The notes beneath the pieces were generated by a model. It saw only the letters and a program-made list of their open reading frames with translations, made no database searches and had not been told where the DNA came from. The position numbers and the translations under genes are program-made. 64,000 nucleotides of DNA. It comes from Crambe crambe. Taxonomy: Eukaryota; Porifera; Demospongiae; Poecilosclerida; Crambeidae. Shown piece after piece: positions 51,001-59,071 of the stretch; within the stretch, counting starts at the first letter, position 1; every line of letters starts with the position of its first letter. The stretch spans positions 2,865,488 through 2,929,487 of the forward strand of contig OZ004585.1 of NCBI GenBank assembly GCA_963924555.1, given 5' to 3'.

Positions 51001-53823
51001 AAGTTGTAGCAGGACGCGTACTTACGGTGCATTCAATGGACCAACTTTCACAGACTTTCCCAGCACAAGTCCTGGACCATGTAACGTCAACATCACTGCA
51101 ATAAGAGTGTTGAGCATTAGTGGTATTTTTTAACAATCTTGCAACTTGACAAATGCATGTGGCCAAAAAATTCAAACACCTTACATGTATTTTTGTTTGT
51201 TATTGTTTATGTAATTAAATTATTGACAAGAGAACTGAAACTTGTCAGTCCAGATTGAAGTCTCCTACATGACTGCATGATAACCTCGTTCCCAGGCTGT
51301 CAGTGGAAGCTAGGCTAGACTGCACGAGTGGTCCACTCATGTAAGAGTACCATGTGGCTGAAAAAACCACAACCATAACTGCTAAAATTAGCCAGAGGAA
51401 ATGTTATGTTAAATGTGACCAAGCAGGAAGTGAAAATAATATATATATATATATATATATCTGCATGTGGTCAAGTGTTTCAGCATGAAAGGATAGGGAA
51501 TATCCATTCAAACTGACCTGACATTGCTGAACAGAACAGGAAATGGAAAGTGCATCTTAGGAAATGGAAGTGCCTCCTGTAGAATCACATTGGAAAATAC
51601 CCTAACCTACGGTAACCTGTACCCAGGCCCCTTTTGAAATTTATTTGTTTATTTATTTATTTTCTTGCTCCTATGAGGGCCTGGTGCTCACTGACTGCAC
51701 GCTACACCATTATAATTATACATTATAGTTGGTGTGGATGAGGGCCATGAAAGAGCTCCTTAGTTCTCACCTCAAATAATAAAAATTGACCACACCTGGT
51801 GCTGGTCCATGATGCATACTAGGTATGTTTATATTCCAACCAGTTTAACTCGTGTGGTCAGTATTTGACTATTGTACAGTCTGTAATTTGTTCAGTTTTT
51901 TCCAAAAAAAAAAGGAGGGAAGTACAACTTTTATTTTGTGCTTTTGACTCGACCCTGTGCCAGGCTACACATTCATCCACAGAACTATTGAAAAACCATC
52001 ACAAAAATTAATATTTTGCAAGTAAAATTGTAGAATAGAAATACAACTATAGTGTGGAGCTAGTTATTTGAAGTCAGCAGCAGTAAGTTATTTACGTAAA
52101 TGCTCTATGTTGCTTGGTTCTGTCTACTTTCATCTTCGTAGTAAAATCCTATTGCTCCCAGTGCTGCTAAGATTTCAGACCCTACTGGAAGCTGTGTGAC
52201 TCGCCCATATATGGAAGTAATCTTTCCATAAACTGCAAAGTTGATGCATTCCATTTGAAGGTTTGCCCCATATCCGTAAGGTCCATGTACCAACTTTTGT
52301 CCATCCCGCCTTTCAGAAAAGAACATCAGTTGTCGAATGAAGGTTCCTCTGAAATTACCACTGCGTCTTACACACTTCATTCCAGCTACTCCAGTAATTC
52401 TTTCACCAGTTTGTAATGTTACTGTGACAAGTCTACCTCCTTGTCCACCTCTCTTCGTTCCATAAATGGTGGTCCCACTGTATGTCTGATATCTCAACTG
52501 AATGGCGTCTATTAGCAACCCATGCCAGATTTTTATTCTAGTGATGTCCACTCCACATGGCCAGGATATGCCATGGGCACCAGTGAAGTCCACAAAGGCA
52601 GTTCCAGTTGTTGAACCATATGCACTCGCCACTTCACAACCAAAGGCCCTGTAGCAAAAACATATATAGAGGACTATACAGTAAACATAAAAGCAAGAGA
52701 GCAAGAAAGGAAGAAAGCATTAGAAGCATCAGTGCAAGAAGGGAAAAAATTTTTTGCTATACACGCAGTTATGGGTGTACCTTTTGTTTCTTTGGTGTCC
52801 ATCTTCCTCACTGTTCATTTCCCTACCAGAGGCATTTGCTATTTCTTCCAGAATTTTCTCAATGGTGTTTTTCTCTGATGCGGTTTCATTTGATATGGTA
52901 TAAGGATGAACGTCTGTCTCTACTTTCTCCTTCATGTTGAGCAGAGAATTGGCCTGCATTCCCATCAGGCATGTTAATCCAATCACAATCATATATTTGA
53001 AGAAACACATTTTAATAAGTTTGGAAGGATGCACCAGACATTGATTGAAATCACAGCTATTGTAAGAGGAAATTTGGATCTGGTATTTGGAAGATGATAG
53101 TTTGAAGATGCTCTTTTATATCTTTCCAAGTCGTTATGAAATTCATAGTGTGACGTATTAAAGCTAAATTCCTTTCTAAGAGAAATTGGGCTGGTAATTG
53201 AATATCCTCTGTACAGCTGCAGTTAGAGTGCAAGGTTCTTGCCCTTTGAAATTCCACAGCTAGACGTCAGAGTAAATCACCTGCTAGTAGTATGATGGAG
53301 TATTTGTGTCACTTTCTCATGTCACTTTCTCATGTAAATAGAAGATGGTTTCCCTGCCTGATTAATTGTAATTATAAAGTTAAAGTTTGTCCCATACGTA
53401 CGTGTGTAACTGTGCAGTCCATTGGAGGTTTCATCATATCGTACAAACCAAATGATCTGAAGGACAAATGCTGATGGAGTTCGTATCTATACAGTTTACA
53501 ATAAGATTGTCATTAACATAAAGGCCTTTACTGGTGTTATATATGTACCTGATACACTTTGGGTGGCATATTAGTGATGCAGCAATCATCAAGGCTTAAT
53601 TTATAACCAGATCAGTGCTAGAGTTTTAGTGATCACTCATAATGCTCTTAGGCCAATCAATCGATACAATACGATTGTTTGGCTAGTATTCTTTGATTGA
53701 TTGGCTAGTATTTCGTGCTAGTATTCATCCTGTCATCCTGCATCCTGTATTTCATCCTGTTATTGTGTATTCAAAACTATGAAATCCAAAAAAATTTTCC
53801 CCACACAAAATTTCCCTGAGCAC

Positions 53824-53876
<53 letters not shown>

Positions 53877-56800
53877 GGTTATTCCAGCTGATCATATCTG
53901 TATATAGAGGAACCTCTTTGGGATCGGGTATTTTCTATAGAGAGGTTTCCACTCTTGAGTTTCAATTTGTATTAGCAGGCCAAAGGGTGTTAGAGAGGTG
54001 CAACACCACCCATTTTTTCTTTCATATGGTTGAACAATATATTTTAATAGCCACAAGAATTTAATGTGGTATTCAAGCACTGCTCTGATCAGTTCAACTT
54101 GGGAGAACCCTGATTAGCAGTTTGGTTTTGTTCCTTTAAATATGTCCCTAATAGGGAGGGGTTTTGTATCATGCCCTGAATATAGAGTGTTCCACTATAA
54201 TTATTCATATTTCAGAACCACCAGGTCCTGAAAGACCCCTACCGTCTGATTATTGGGATCGACCCCCACCTCATGATCTTGACCATGGCAATTTCCATCA
54301 TCAAAGCTACCGGATGTCACCCAGGCCACGCCCACTCTTTCAGGGGCCAGTCGAAAGCTTTCATAGGCTGCCAGATCAACATTATCGTGATCCAGAAAAT
54401 TATCAAAATATGTCCCCTCGAGTGCCAGTACCAGAATTTGTGGGTGGGAATAATATGGGACCTCTTGGGCCAGTGGTTGAAGCAAAGACTGTATCTATCG
54501 ACAAGATTCTGGAGCTGCCTGGCAGAAAAGAGAGACCAAGTCATGTACGTATGTACTATTTAAATAGGAAAATACAGAAATAGAACTACCTCTAATATTA
54601 AGGAGCTCATGCAACTGTCTGTCTAGTGATAGGGAAAGCTTCTTCCTCATAACTACATTATCAGTCCCAGGTATTCCACTTTTGATTAATTGACCGTTCT
54701 CAATTTCATTAAATTGTTCCTAACCGTGTTCTTAATGGCTGGATTATGAATGTTTCTTATAGCAATCAGTAACTCGTAATTTGTTATACATAATTAGTTC
54801 ATACTTCAAAGCCAACCCAACTGATGTTTTATGCCGTATCCTGCATGTCTTACAGATTGTGATCATTCTGCGTGGTTTACCTGGCTCTGGGAAGAGCCAC
54901 ATTGCAAAACTTATCAAGGTACATGTAATGTGTAATATAGTGGAATGGAGGCTGAATTTAGAATCTGAGAGAAGGGCCTGTTAAGTTTGCTCATTTACAA
55001 TTGTAGTGGTTTGTTTACATCTCTAAGTTAATGGGTTGTATGTGTAGTATAAGGTTATATATATAGCTCTCAGTGCCTATTTATAGATTCCATCCAACGA
55101 GAGGATACATGGTATTTACTTGCTTCATTGTCCCTTTTTGTGTGACCTTTACACAGGATAAGGAAGTGGCCAATGGTGGTCAACCCCCAAGGATATTGTC
55201 TCTGGATGCATACTTTATCAACGAGGTGGAGAAAGTCGAGAAAGATCCAGATACTGGAAGGAGGTACATACGTATGTGTACAAGTTAGTACATGGGATGT
55301 ATAATTGGGATGAACCATACCAGTCCTATGTTCTAACATTGCAGTTTATTTCTGTGATGACCTTGGGTAAACTCCTTGCTCCACATTATTAATTTTTGTC
55401 CAAGGAATTTTTAACCGGCCACATACTACAGGACTATGACTTAACCATGAGTCATAATTGCATGTCATTTTTATAGCTTATTAAAATCCTGTTTAGAGTG
55501 AAGAGGAAGGTTGAAGAGTACGAATATGATGAAGCCATGGAGCCCTCCTATAGAAAGAGCCTCTTCAAGATGTTTAATAAGACTCTTAATGAAGGGTTTT
55601 TCCCCATGGTCATAGTGGATGCCGTGAACCACAAGGTTAGATGGAGAATGTATTGTAATAAGAGCCTCCATTCCCATGCCCACCCCCTTTGAAAGTTTTA
55701 ACTCTGTACTTGGTATTGCAGGTATGCCATTTTGATCGGTTTTGGAGCAATGCTAAGATGAAAGGTTTTGAGGTCAGTTAGTTCCTATGCATATTGAGAT
55801 TTTACGCAGAGTGATCAATCACTGTCTTCCTTATATGGACTTATGAGACCCAATACTCTATTGTATTGTTTACTGAAGAGCATCTCCTGTAGCTTATCAA
55901 TAGTTGATTTAGCAACAGATTTTTGCAATGTTATCACAGGTTACCAGATTTCATTGATGTAGTCAGAGTTTGGTTAACTACTGGCTACAAAAGTCCATGC
56001 AAGTTTACTAAATCAACTGTACAGAACTTATTCATACCAAATAACTTGTGAACGTTTGTGGAGGTGTCTCTCACTGTGTGATTTCATTCTCTCTAGGTAT
56101 ATATCATTGACCTGATGGAAGACATTGATTTATGTGTTGAACGAAATATCCATGAAAGAAAAAGAGACGAAATAGAAAAAGTAAGGCTAAAAGGACCACC
56201 AGTTTGGAGTTGGAGTCTTATTGCATAGAGCCTTATAAGGGGAGGGTATATACCAGGGCTCTACTAGAATATATCTGAATCTCTTACTTCCCGAGATACA
56301 AAACCTCCATATCATCTTTTCTGCCTGTCTCCCAGCCCTGGAAACAATGTTCACACTATAGTGACAGAGTGTTGACTAATGTGTCTTTGAATTTCTCCTT
56401 GTGCCTGTTTTTTCCTGCATGTGTGATTTTTGCACATTTTGGCTAAAGGATATAGCAGTTGTTAATATCACATTATGCAGCTTGCTCATCAGTGGGAGAA
56501 GACACCTATCCATTTCCTCTGCCTCGATGTCACCCCTCTCTTCTCTGATTCAAATATTGCTGAGGTTTTTTTTTTGTTTGTTTGTTTGTTTGTTTGTTTG
56601 TTGTTAATTTCTTGTAGTATAGCTATGTGGTATATACACAAACTATTTCTTTGGTAGAGCCTGAAGTAACGGTCAGAAGCATATGCAGAGTGGATTATAC
56701 AATAGATGAAAAGCTCTACTTACCTTATGGGAAATACAACCACAAGCTTATTTAAAGGGGGTTATTAATGCAACATTAATTGCATGTGGTCCATTGAGAA

Positions 56801-58238
56801 AATTCCAATATGACTGTATTGATGGTAGATTGAGATGGAATGTGCAGTATCAGATGTCGAAGAAAAAATTGAACAATCAAACGATGAAGAACCACAGGTT
56901 TGTTTTGGTCCAAAAAAAGCACATGTGCCTTGTGCATGCTTCAACATGATCTTAGCATGAACTAGTACTGCAGGCATAGGAATCTTTTGTGTGGAAAAGA
57001 TATATTTTAGGTCAGATAGCTAGCTACATAAATCCTAAAATTTGTATGGCTAACAACCATGCGTGTAGGGACATGTGCATCTGTATAGATTACAGACTAG
57101 AGGCCTGTAGTTGAAACACAGCTGCATGAATGTATTATACTATGACTGTATAACTATGATACTGTACGAATGACTTCTCTGCTGACGCCTGTCAGACTGC
57201 AATAGTGAAGAGTCGGTGGGAAGATGCCTCTGAAGACAAGCTAGGTGTGTTCCTATCACCCTATTTCAGTTTTATGTCAATCCTTCCAATTCTTGTGCTC
57301 CCTTTATTTAAATATTATAGTTATTGTTTACTTACATAGCCAGAATTTTTGTGGGTGGGGATGGGGAAATTGTGGTTTTCATATTGTGAAATTTTGGTAT
57401 GCACTTTCCACAAAAAAATTTAAAAGTAAGATAGGCTCATATAGCTAGGCTATAGCTATACTTAAAGTATAAAGTAGTTGCTGCAAGTGAGTTATATAAT
57501 TATATATAGCAATCATGATTTTGATAAGCATTTTACATATTATTTATTCCCTGCTTCTGTCCTGTCCTTACATGTGCACCTTACAGATATGCTGGATGCA
57601 GTGGAGAACTTTCGCAGGAAGAAGAGGCTTCATTCGGAAATGGAAGAAGAGGAGGAATTGAGCCTAACTGAGTATCTGGCTAGAAAAATGAAAGAAGGTG
57701 AAGGCCCACAGAAGAAAAGGGTATGTACAGTAATTTAATATTATCGGGGAATTTTATAAAGTGATAATTTTTTTTTTTTCGTTAGCTTTTAATTTAGTAT
57801 GGGATATGTTCGTCTAATTGTTGTGGAACAAGCAATGAAGATTTCCTTATTTCCAGTATGTGACTTCTTATCTTAATAGCTATGCAGGGCCAAAGTAAAC
57901 AGAACATGCCATTTAATGTGATAATATTAATGCAAGCACCAATTGGGGAGTGTGCAGCGAGCTAGGGAGTCAACTCTTACAATCGTAATATTATTGTTCT
58001 AGCGTTGCAGCTTCTTGTGACAACCTTGGGTAAACTGAGGCATGCATGCATGCAAACTCACCCCACAATGTTTGCATTTCTATAGGTGAGGTGGGCTGAC
58101 TTGGAAGCTGCTAAGGAGGAGGAGAAGATGAAAGAAATGGGGTTTGTAATAGGGCGAGGGTGGAGTAAAGTCACTGAGGAAGAGGCACGTAGCATTCTTC
58201 TGGGAGAATCAAACCGTTCACAAACTGAGCAACTCTGA
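33189..58238 (+). CDS. YLPM1: YLP motif-containing protein 1-like (nuclear P-loop protein)
   Basis: Fifteen phase-consistent exons: 33189-33300, 33564-33766, 34317-34445, 34515-36129, 54216-54544, 54856-54918, 55157-55263, 55497-55635, 55722-55772, 56097-56180, 56481-56564, 56829-56897, 57196-57244, 57587-57720, 58086-58238 (TGA); 1106 residues. Residues 1-100 are extremely proline-rich. The large exon is Pro/His/Asp-rich with five internal repeats. The C-terminal third is the conserved part of vertebrate YLPM1: AKTVSIDKILELPGR, then the P-loop RGLPGSGKSHIAK (802-814), SLDAYF, EYEYDEAME, FFPMVIVDA, HFDRFW, and finally KKRVRWADLE. Vertebrate YLPM1 is a nuclear PP1- and RNA-associated protein linked to telomerase regulation; that role is carried over by homology only. 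Exon 12 is acidic. Intron 4 (36130-54215) is 18 kb and hosts the antisense lectin array. Donor GTTTTT of exon 11 is weak but phase demands it. Confidence 0.9.
35001..35436 (+). repeat. Five coding repeats inside the YLPM1 large exon
   Basis: A unit of about 27-32 residues is repeated five times: RPPHSGADWRSTVRQEPPPQ followed by LISEDN. Two units carry an extra EGG(V/I)RQ. Nucleotide identity between units is high, indicating recent expansion. It occupies about residues 311-455. Confidence 0.9.
37095..37285. repeat. Tandem CAGTGCCATGTAACAGT repeats
   Basis: Seven clear copies plus one decayed copy, with two alternating spacers (ACTA, or AAATG with optional CAATCACTA), giving units of 21-31 bp. 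It lies about 230 bp past the stop codon of lectin A1. Confidence 0.85.
37519..38357 (-). CDS. Secreted jacalin-like lectin A1
   Basis: Two exons: 38357-38224 (signal peptide and short propeptide) and 38062-37519, phase 2 junction, 225 residues. The N-terminus MHFIELLILIGLACLLLIQA is a signal peptide. Exon 2 encodes one jacalin-like beta-prism domain: ITAIRVWHFYVIDAIKLEY, basic glycine loop KPKRGGSEGR, LEKGERVTGTAG, HVRQITFFT, YGPYGRRSF, MITSIYGRV, and LTGIGFYY. Jacalin-like domains bind carbohydrates; ligand unknown. Four cysteines (near TLSC, PGPC, MICKE, SSCRM) are conserved in all lectins of the array, suggesting two disulfides, which is not usual for plant jacalins. A TATAAAAG box lies about 85 bp upstream of the ATG. 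It is nested antisense in a YLPM1 intron. No frame damage. Confidence 0.88.
38441..38450 (-). promoter_or_regulatory. TATA box of lectin A1
   Basis: The minus strand reads AATATAAAAG. The same word followed by GACTGCATCAAGACAGCTGA stands at the same distance from the A2 gene and in the inverted A3 copy, so it is a conserved promoter. Confidence 0.7.
38553..38855. mobile_element. Very long foldback MITE
   Basis: Arms of about 130 bp (38554-38684 and 38725-38854) are near-perfect inverted complements around a 40-bp loop. Words include AAGGGAAAAAGCATTTCG at the tip and GATGTAGGGATGACC inside. It sits within a 1.1 kb insertion (38553-39630) that is absent from the equivalent place next to lectin A2. 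Confidence 0.85.
39240..39470 (-). CDS. Possible small two-exon ORF
   Basis: ATG 39470 opens MCRPSFRTRELTVSEIRQA. An exemplary short intron follows (39412-39353, 60 bp, GTAAAT start, long TTCTTCTT tract, TTAG end). The reading frame continues to a TGA at 39240, giving 56 residues. Because the intron is a multiple of three without stops, an unspliced form would also be open (76 residues). No family is recognised. It lies inside the insertion between lectin A1 and C. It could equally be part of a non-coding transcript or a repeat. Confidence 0.25.
   Translation of the reverse strand: MCRPSFRTRELTVSEIRQAGKSLYSSSSLLLLFFFLFFLDNHISRTTQATAMISGQIHSKFYELRSFLLVDLRKSR
40239..40376. mobile_element. MITE with CTGTAKAG ends and TTTCGTGG interior
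   Basis: 138 bp, flanked by TA on both sides. The ends pair CTGTATAGTGCAATATTTTC with the complement of GAAATTTCGCTCTACAG-type sequence. A further inverted copy of one end is at about 40747-40790 (ATTGCGCTATACGGTA). Confidence 0.65.
41361..42303 (-). CDS. Secreted jacalin-like lectin C
   Basis: Exons 42303-42092 and 41895-41361, phase 2 junction, 248 residues. MASLFNFLVLIIGLTCLMAVLA is the signal peptide. A charged propeptide of about 48 residues ends in TVNKR exactly at the exon junction, a dibasic processing site, followed by the mature start ALGCG. The jacalin-like domain includes CGVDIRSIRIRHGSLIDAI, the loop KPRRGGLGGT, NGERITGVTG, HVRQLVFFS, YGPYG, KLTSIFGR and LGAIGFYYEDES. All four conserved cysteines are present. 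ATG 42303 is used; an in-frame TTG six bases upstream is not. It is intermediate between A and B types but closer to B in its propeptide. The donor is immediately followed by a run of about 30 A (minus strand), which may make splicing or sequencing delicate. Confidence 0.87.
42060..42089. repeat. Poly-T run next to the lectin C splice donor
   Basis: About 30 T on the plus strand, so on the gene strand the intron begins GT followed by a long A run. Length is likely polymorphic or poorly sequenced. Confidence 0.9.
42379..42386 (-). promoter_or_regulatory. TATA box of lectin C
   Basis: The minus strand reads TATAAAAG, about 76 bp upstream of the ATG at 42303, the same word and similar spacing as in the other lectin genes. 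Confidence 0.6.
42781..42914. mobile_element. Foldback MITE (TGCAACATGAAATTC ends)
   Basis: 134 bp; TGCAACATGAAATTCA pairs with TGAATTTCATGTTGCA and the pairing continues inward through AAATTTACAT and CCTTTCAAAG for about 55 bp per arm. No target duplication is obvious. Confidence 0.75.
43349..44171 (-). CDS. Secreted jacalin-like lectin A2
   Basis: Exons 44171-44038 and 43892-43349, the same lengths (134 and 544 bp) and phase as A1; 225 residues. It begins MHSIELLILIGLACLPLIQA (signal peptide). The mature domain is nearly identical to A1 and differs by a handful of substitutions, for example ELEYAS for KLEYAS and EMPGFF for EMSGFF. All jacalin-like motifs and the four cysteines are kept. 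Introns and about 100 bp of upstream sequence are also highly similar, so the A1/A2 duplication is recent. Both copies look functional. A TATAAAAG box is at 44249-44258. Confidence 0.88.
44249..44258 (-). promoter_or_regulatory. TATA box of lectin A2
   Basis: AATATAAAAG on the minus strand, about 80 bp before ATG 44171, followed downstream by the same GACTGCATCAAGACAGCTGA block as A1. Confidence 0.7.
45690..46623 (-). CDS. Secreted jacalin-like lectin B1
   Basis: Exons 46623-46394 and 46251-45690, phase 2 junction, 263 residues. MCFFKYTIVIGLTCLFAVQA is the signal peptide. An acidic propeptide (EKILEEIANASGREMNGEEDG) ends HQRNKR at the exon junction, matching the furin consensus R-X-K-R, so the mature lectin should begin AFGCEVASAYGS. 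The domain has CGVDITRIKIWYGILIDAI, the loop GRKRGGRGGR, TGERITGVAGMKC, FIRQLMFFSERRDGQK, YGPYGYG, KITSIYGRV and LGAIGFYYEDES. The glycine loop is markedly basic, so an anionic glycan ligand is possible (inference). The C-terminus is about six residues longer than in B2 (SDRAFK). Confidence 0.88.
46742..46749 (-). promoter_or_regulatory. TATA box of lectin B1
   Basis: TATAAAAG on the minus strand, about 120 bp upstream of ATG 46623, with the same GAGC/GATATAAAAGAGC surroundings as B2. Confidence 0.6.
47321..47520. mobile_element. Foldback repeat (CTACTCTATC hairpin)
   Basis: ACCCCTCTTAATTTCA and CAACTACTCTATC (47371-47412) pair with GATAGAGTAGTTGG and TGAAATTAAGAGGGGT (47465-47497). Related sequence with the same CACTCCCCATGAG / CATGGGGAGTGAAG core is at 36930-37030 and 58949-59071, so this is a dispersed family. 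Confidence 0.65.
48576..48824. mobile_element. CAGTGAATTGC palindromic MITE, most complete copy
   Basis: 249 bp flanked by TA (48574-48575 and 48825-48826). Both halves read CAGTGAATTGCAATAGCG, then ATTCCGTCAAGCGTGACGAC, then GTCAATTGCAGCTCC as inverted complements around a core with TTTAGGCCTATCAACAC. It is the best reference copy for the family at 10804-11184. It lies between lectins B1 and A3. Confidence 0.9.
49256..49780 (+). repeat. Duplicated segment of the host intron (copy 1)
   Basis: It matches 53426-54277 in order: GAGGTTTCATCATA, CTGATGGAGTTCGTATCTATA, TTTGGGTGGC(G/A)TATTAGTG, GCTTAATTTATAACCAGATC, and finally the YLPM1 exon-5 start. The downstream copy is the one joined to the functional gene. 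Insertions and deletions distinguish the two. Confidence 0.8.
49720..49780 (+). pseudogene. Relic duplicate of the start of YLPM1 exon 5
   Basis: After a TTTTAG acceptor, the sequence encodes PPGPER, then LLPSDYWDRPPPH, in the same phase as the true exon at 54216. Homology stops after CCTCAT, and the open frame then runs into an inverted piece of sequence also found at 42938-42990. It ends at TAG at 49857-49859. It cannot splice on as the true exon does, though use as an alternative terminal exon is not excluded. Confidence 0.75.
50097..51108. pseudogene. Lectin A3, split by an internal inversion
   Basis: The 3' part (minus strand, 50497-50097) begins in the middle of exon 2 at TTTATATGTAATCGATGCC. 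It has a frame-shifting change in the KPKRGG loop, a deletion after LNGMI (loss of the ITSIYGRV segment) and a one-base loss near the C-terminus. The 5' part is now on the plus strand: TATAAAAG at 50588-50595, an exon 1-like segment about 50645-50779 lacking the ATG (it reads ENCIELLILIGLAC), an intron, and exon 2 from 50995 to 51108, ending at AATAAGAGTG where the other part should begin. Beyond 51108 comes A-type upstream flank. This is an inversion of about 50498-51108. The copy is non-functional. Confidence 0.85.
52105..53010 (-). CDS. Secreted jacalin-like lectin B2
   Basis: Exons 53010-52781 and 52648-52105, phase 2 junction, 257 residues. The signal peptide is MCFFKYMIVIGLTCLMGMQA. The propeptide ends HQRNKR (furin-type R-X-K-R) at the junction and the mature form starts AFGCEVASAYGS. 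It is closely similar to B1: same exon 1 length (230 bp), loop GTKRGGQGGR, TGERITGVAGMKC, FIRQLMFFSERRDGQK, HGPYGYGA, KITSIYGRV and LGAIGFYYEDES. The four cysteines are conserved. A GTG 24 bp upstream is open but ATG 53010 gives the signal peptide. It terminates at NQAT, shorter than B1. TATAAAAG is at 53113-53120. Confidence 0.88.
53113..53120 (-). promoter_or_regulatory. TATA box of lectin B2
   Basis: GATATAAAAGAGC on the minus strand, about 105 bp upstream of ATG 53010, identical in core to B1. Confidence 0.6.
53426..54277 (+). repeat. Host-intron segment corresponding to 49256-49780 (copy 2)
   Basis: It ends in the first 62 bases of the functional YLPM1 exon 5. Compared with copy 1 it carries extra sequence, including an (ATA)n run and Tigger-like words (AGAGAGGTTTCCACTC) at 53900-54200. 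Confidence 0.75.
53826..53877. repeat. (AAT)n microsatellite
   Basis: About 17 AAT units, pure, in the last part of the large YLPM1 intron. Confidence 0.95.
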
Positions 58239-58448
58239 ATGAATAATCTGTATATAAAATTCTTTTAAAATTTTATAAAATTAATTTTTGTGCATACGCA
58301 ATGCGTCTACTCTGACCTAGTTAGCTAGTACATGCCACATGCTTGCATAGATATAAACATTATGTAATTACTTCCAGCACTATAGTCTACAGTCTCTACA
58401 CCTCAAAATGGTTGGGGTCTAGTACACAAGCCAAAATTTGTTGTCAAT

Positions 58449-58612
58449 ACTAGGACATGACTAGCATAGTAGCTACTAGGACATGACTGGCATAGTACTA
58501 GGACATGACTAGCATAGTACTAGGACATGACTAGCATAGTACTAGGACATGACTAGCATAGTACTAGGACATGACTAGCATAGTACTAGGACATGACTAG
58601 CATAATACTAGG
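58449..58612. repeat. 22-bp tandem repeat, seven copies
   Basis: The unit is ACTAGGACATGACTAGCATA plus GT; one copy has a four-base insertion and one a G for A. It starts about 210 bp after the YLPM1 stop codon. There are no spacers, so it is a minisatellite. Confidence 0.95.
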
Positions 58613-58948
58613 CAGTCTTTAATTAGCTAATGTACTAGCATAATCAAGCAACAAAATTTATAATTTAGTCAAAACCACCAGAATGAACTATCAGCTTGGA
58701 TTGAAGCTTGTAAATTAGTGGAGCTCCTGTCAGCTGCTATGTATTCTCAAACTTGTTCTCTCACAAACAGTACAGGACTGTTTAAATTATGCTCTATGCA
58801 CGTGCCCAACAGCTAGCTTCGTACCCAGCTGGCTCTGCGAATTAATAATTTTTAGAGCCTGGGGGGACAAGGCTAATAAGCAACAGGCTAAGTACAATCA
58901 TTAGGCCATCTCCAAGCAGTATTTTTACGTACATGCATGTGCAGGCAA

Positions 58949-59071
58949 CTACTCTACTTCACTCCCCATGAGAGCATTCATGGGGAGTGAAGAGTAGTTA
59001 TTGGAATTAATTAGGAGGGGTAGGCTCTCTTGTTCATGAACTTTTCTGAACTGAACACACGGCCGTCCCTA
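58949..59071. mobile_element. Foldback repeat, ACTCTACTTCACTCC family
   Basis: CTACTCTACTTCACTCCCC pairs imperfectly with GGGGAGTGAAGAGTAG across a short loop. It is followed by the AGGAGGGGTAGGCT ... TTGTTCATGAAC ... GGCCGTCCCT tail seen inverted near 47330-47390. Confidence 0.6.

Larger units (their letters stand above)
36130..54215 (+). other. 18 kb YLPM1 intron hosting an antisense lectin array
   Basis: The donor GTAAGT at 36130 and acceptor TTTCAG before 54216 join phase-1 exons. Inside, all on the minus strand, are lectin genes A1, C, A2, B1 and B2 plus the broken A3. Spaces between them contain MITEs, microsatellites and the three duplicated inter-gene segments described in the findings. 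36130-37518 and 46750-49700 contain no gene apart from listed repeats. Confidence 0.8.

Noticed and set aside
58449-58612. CRISPR-like direct repeats
   Set aside because: The 22-bp units abut without unique spacers and the DNA is eukaryotic; it is a minisatellite.
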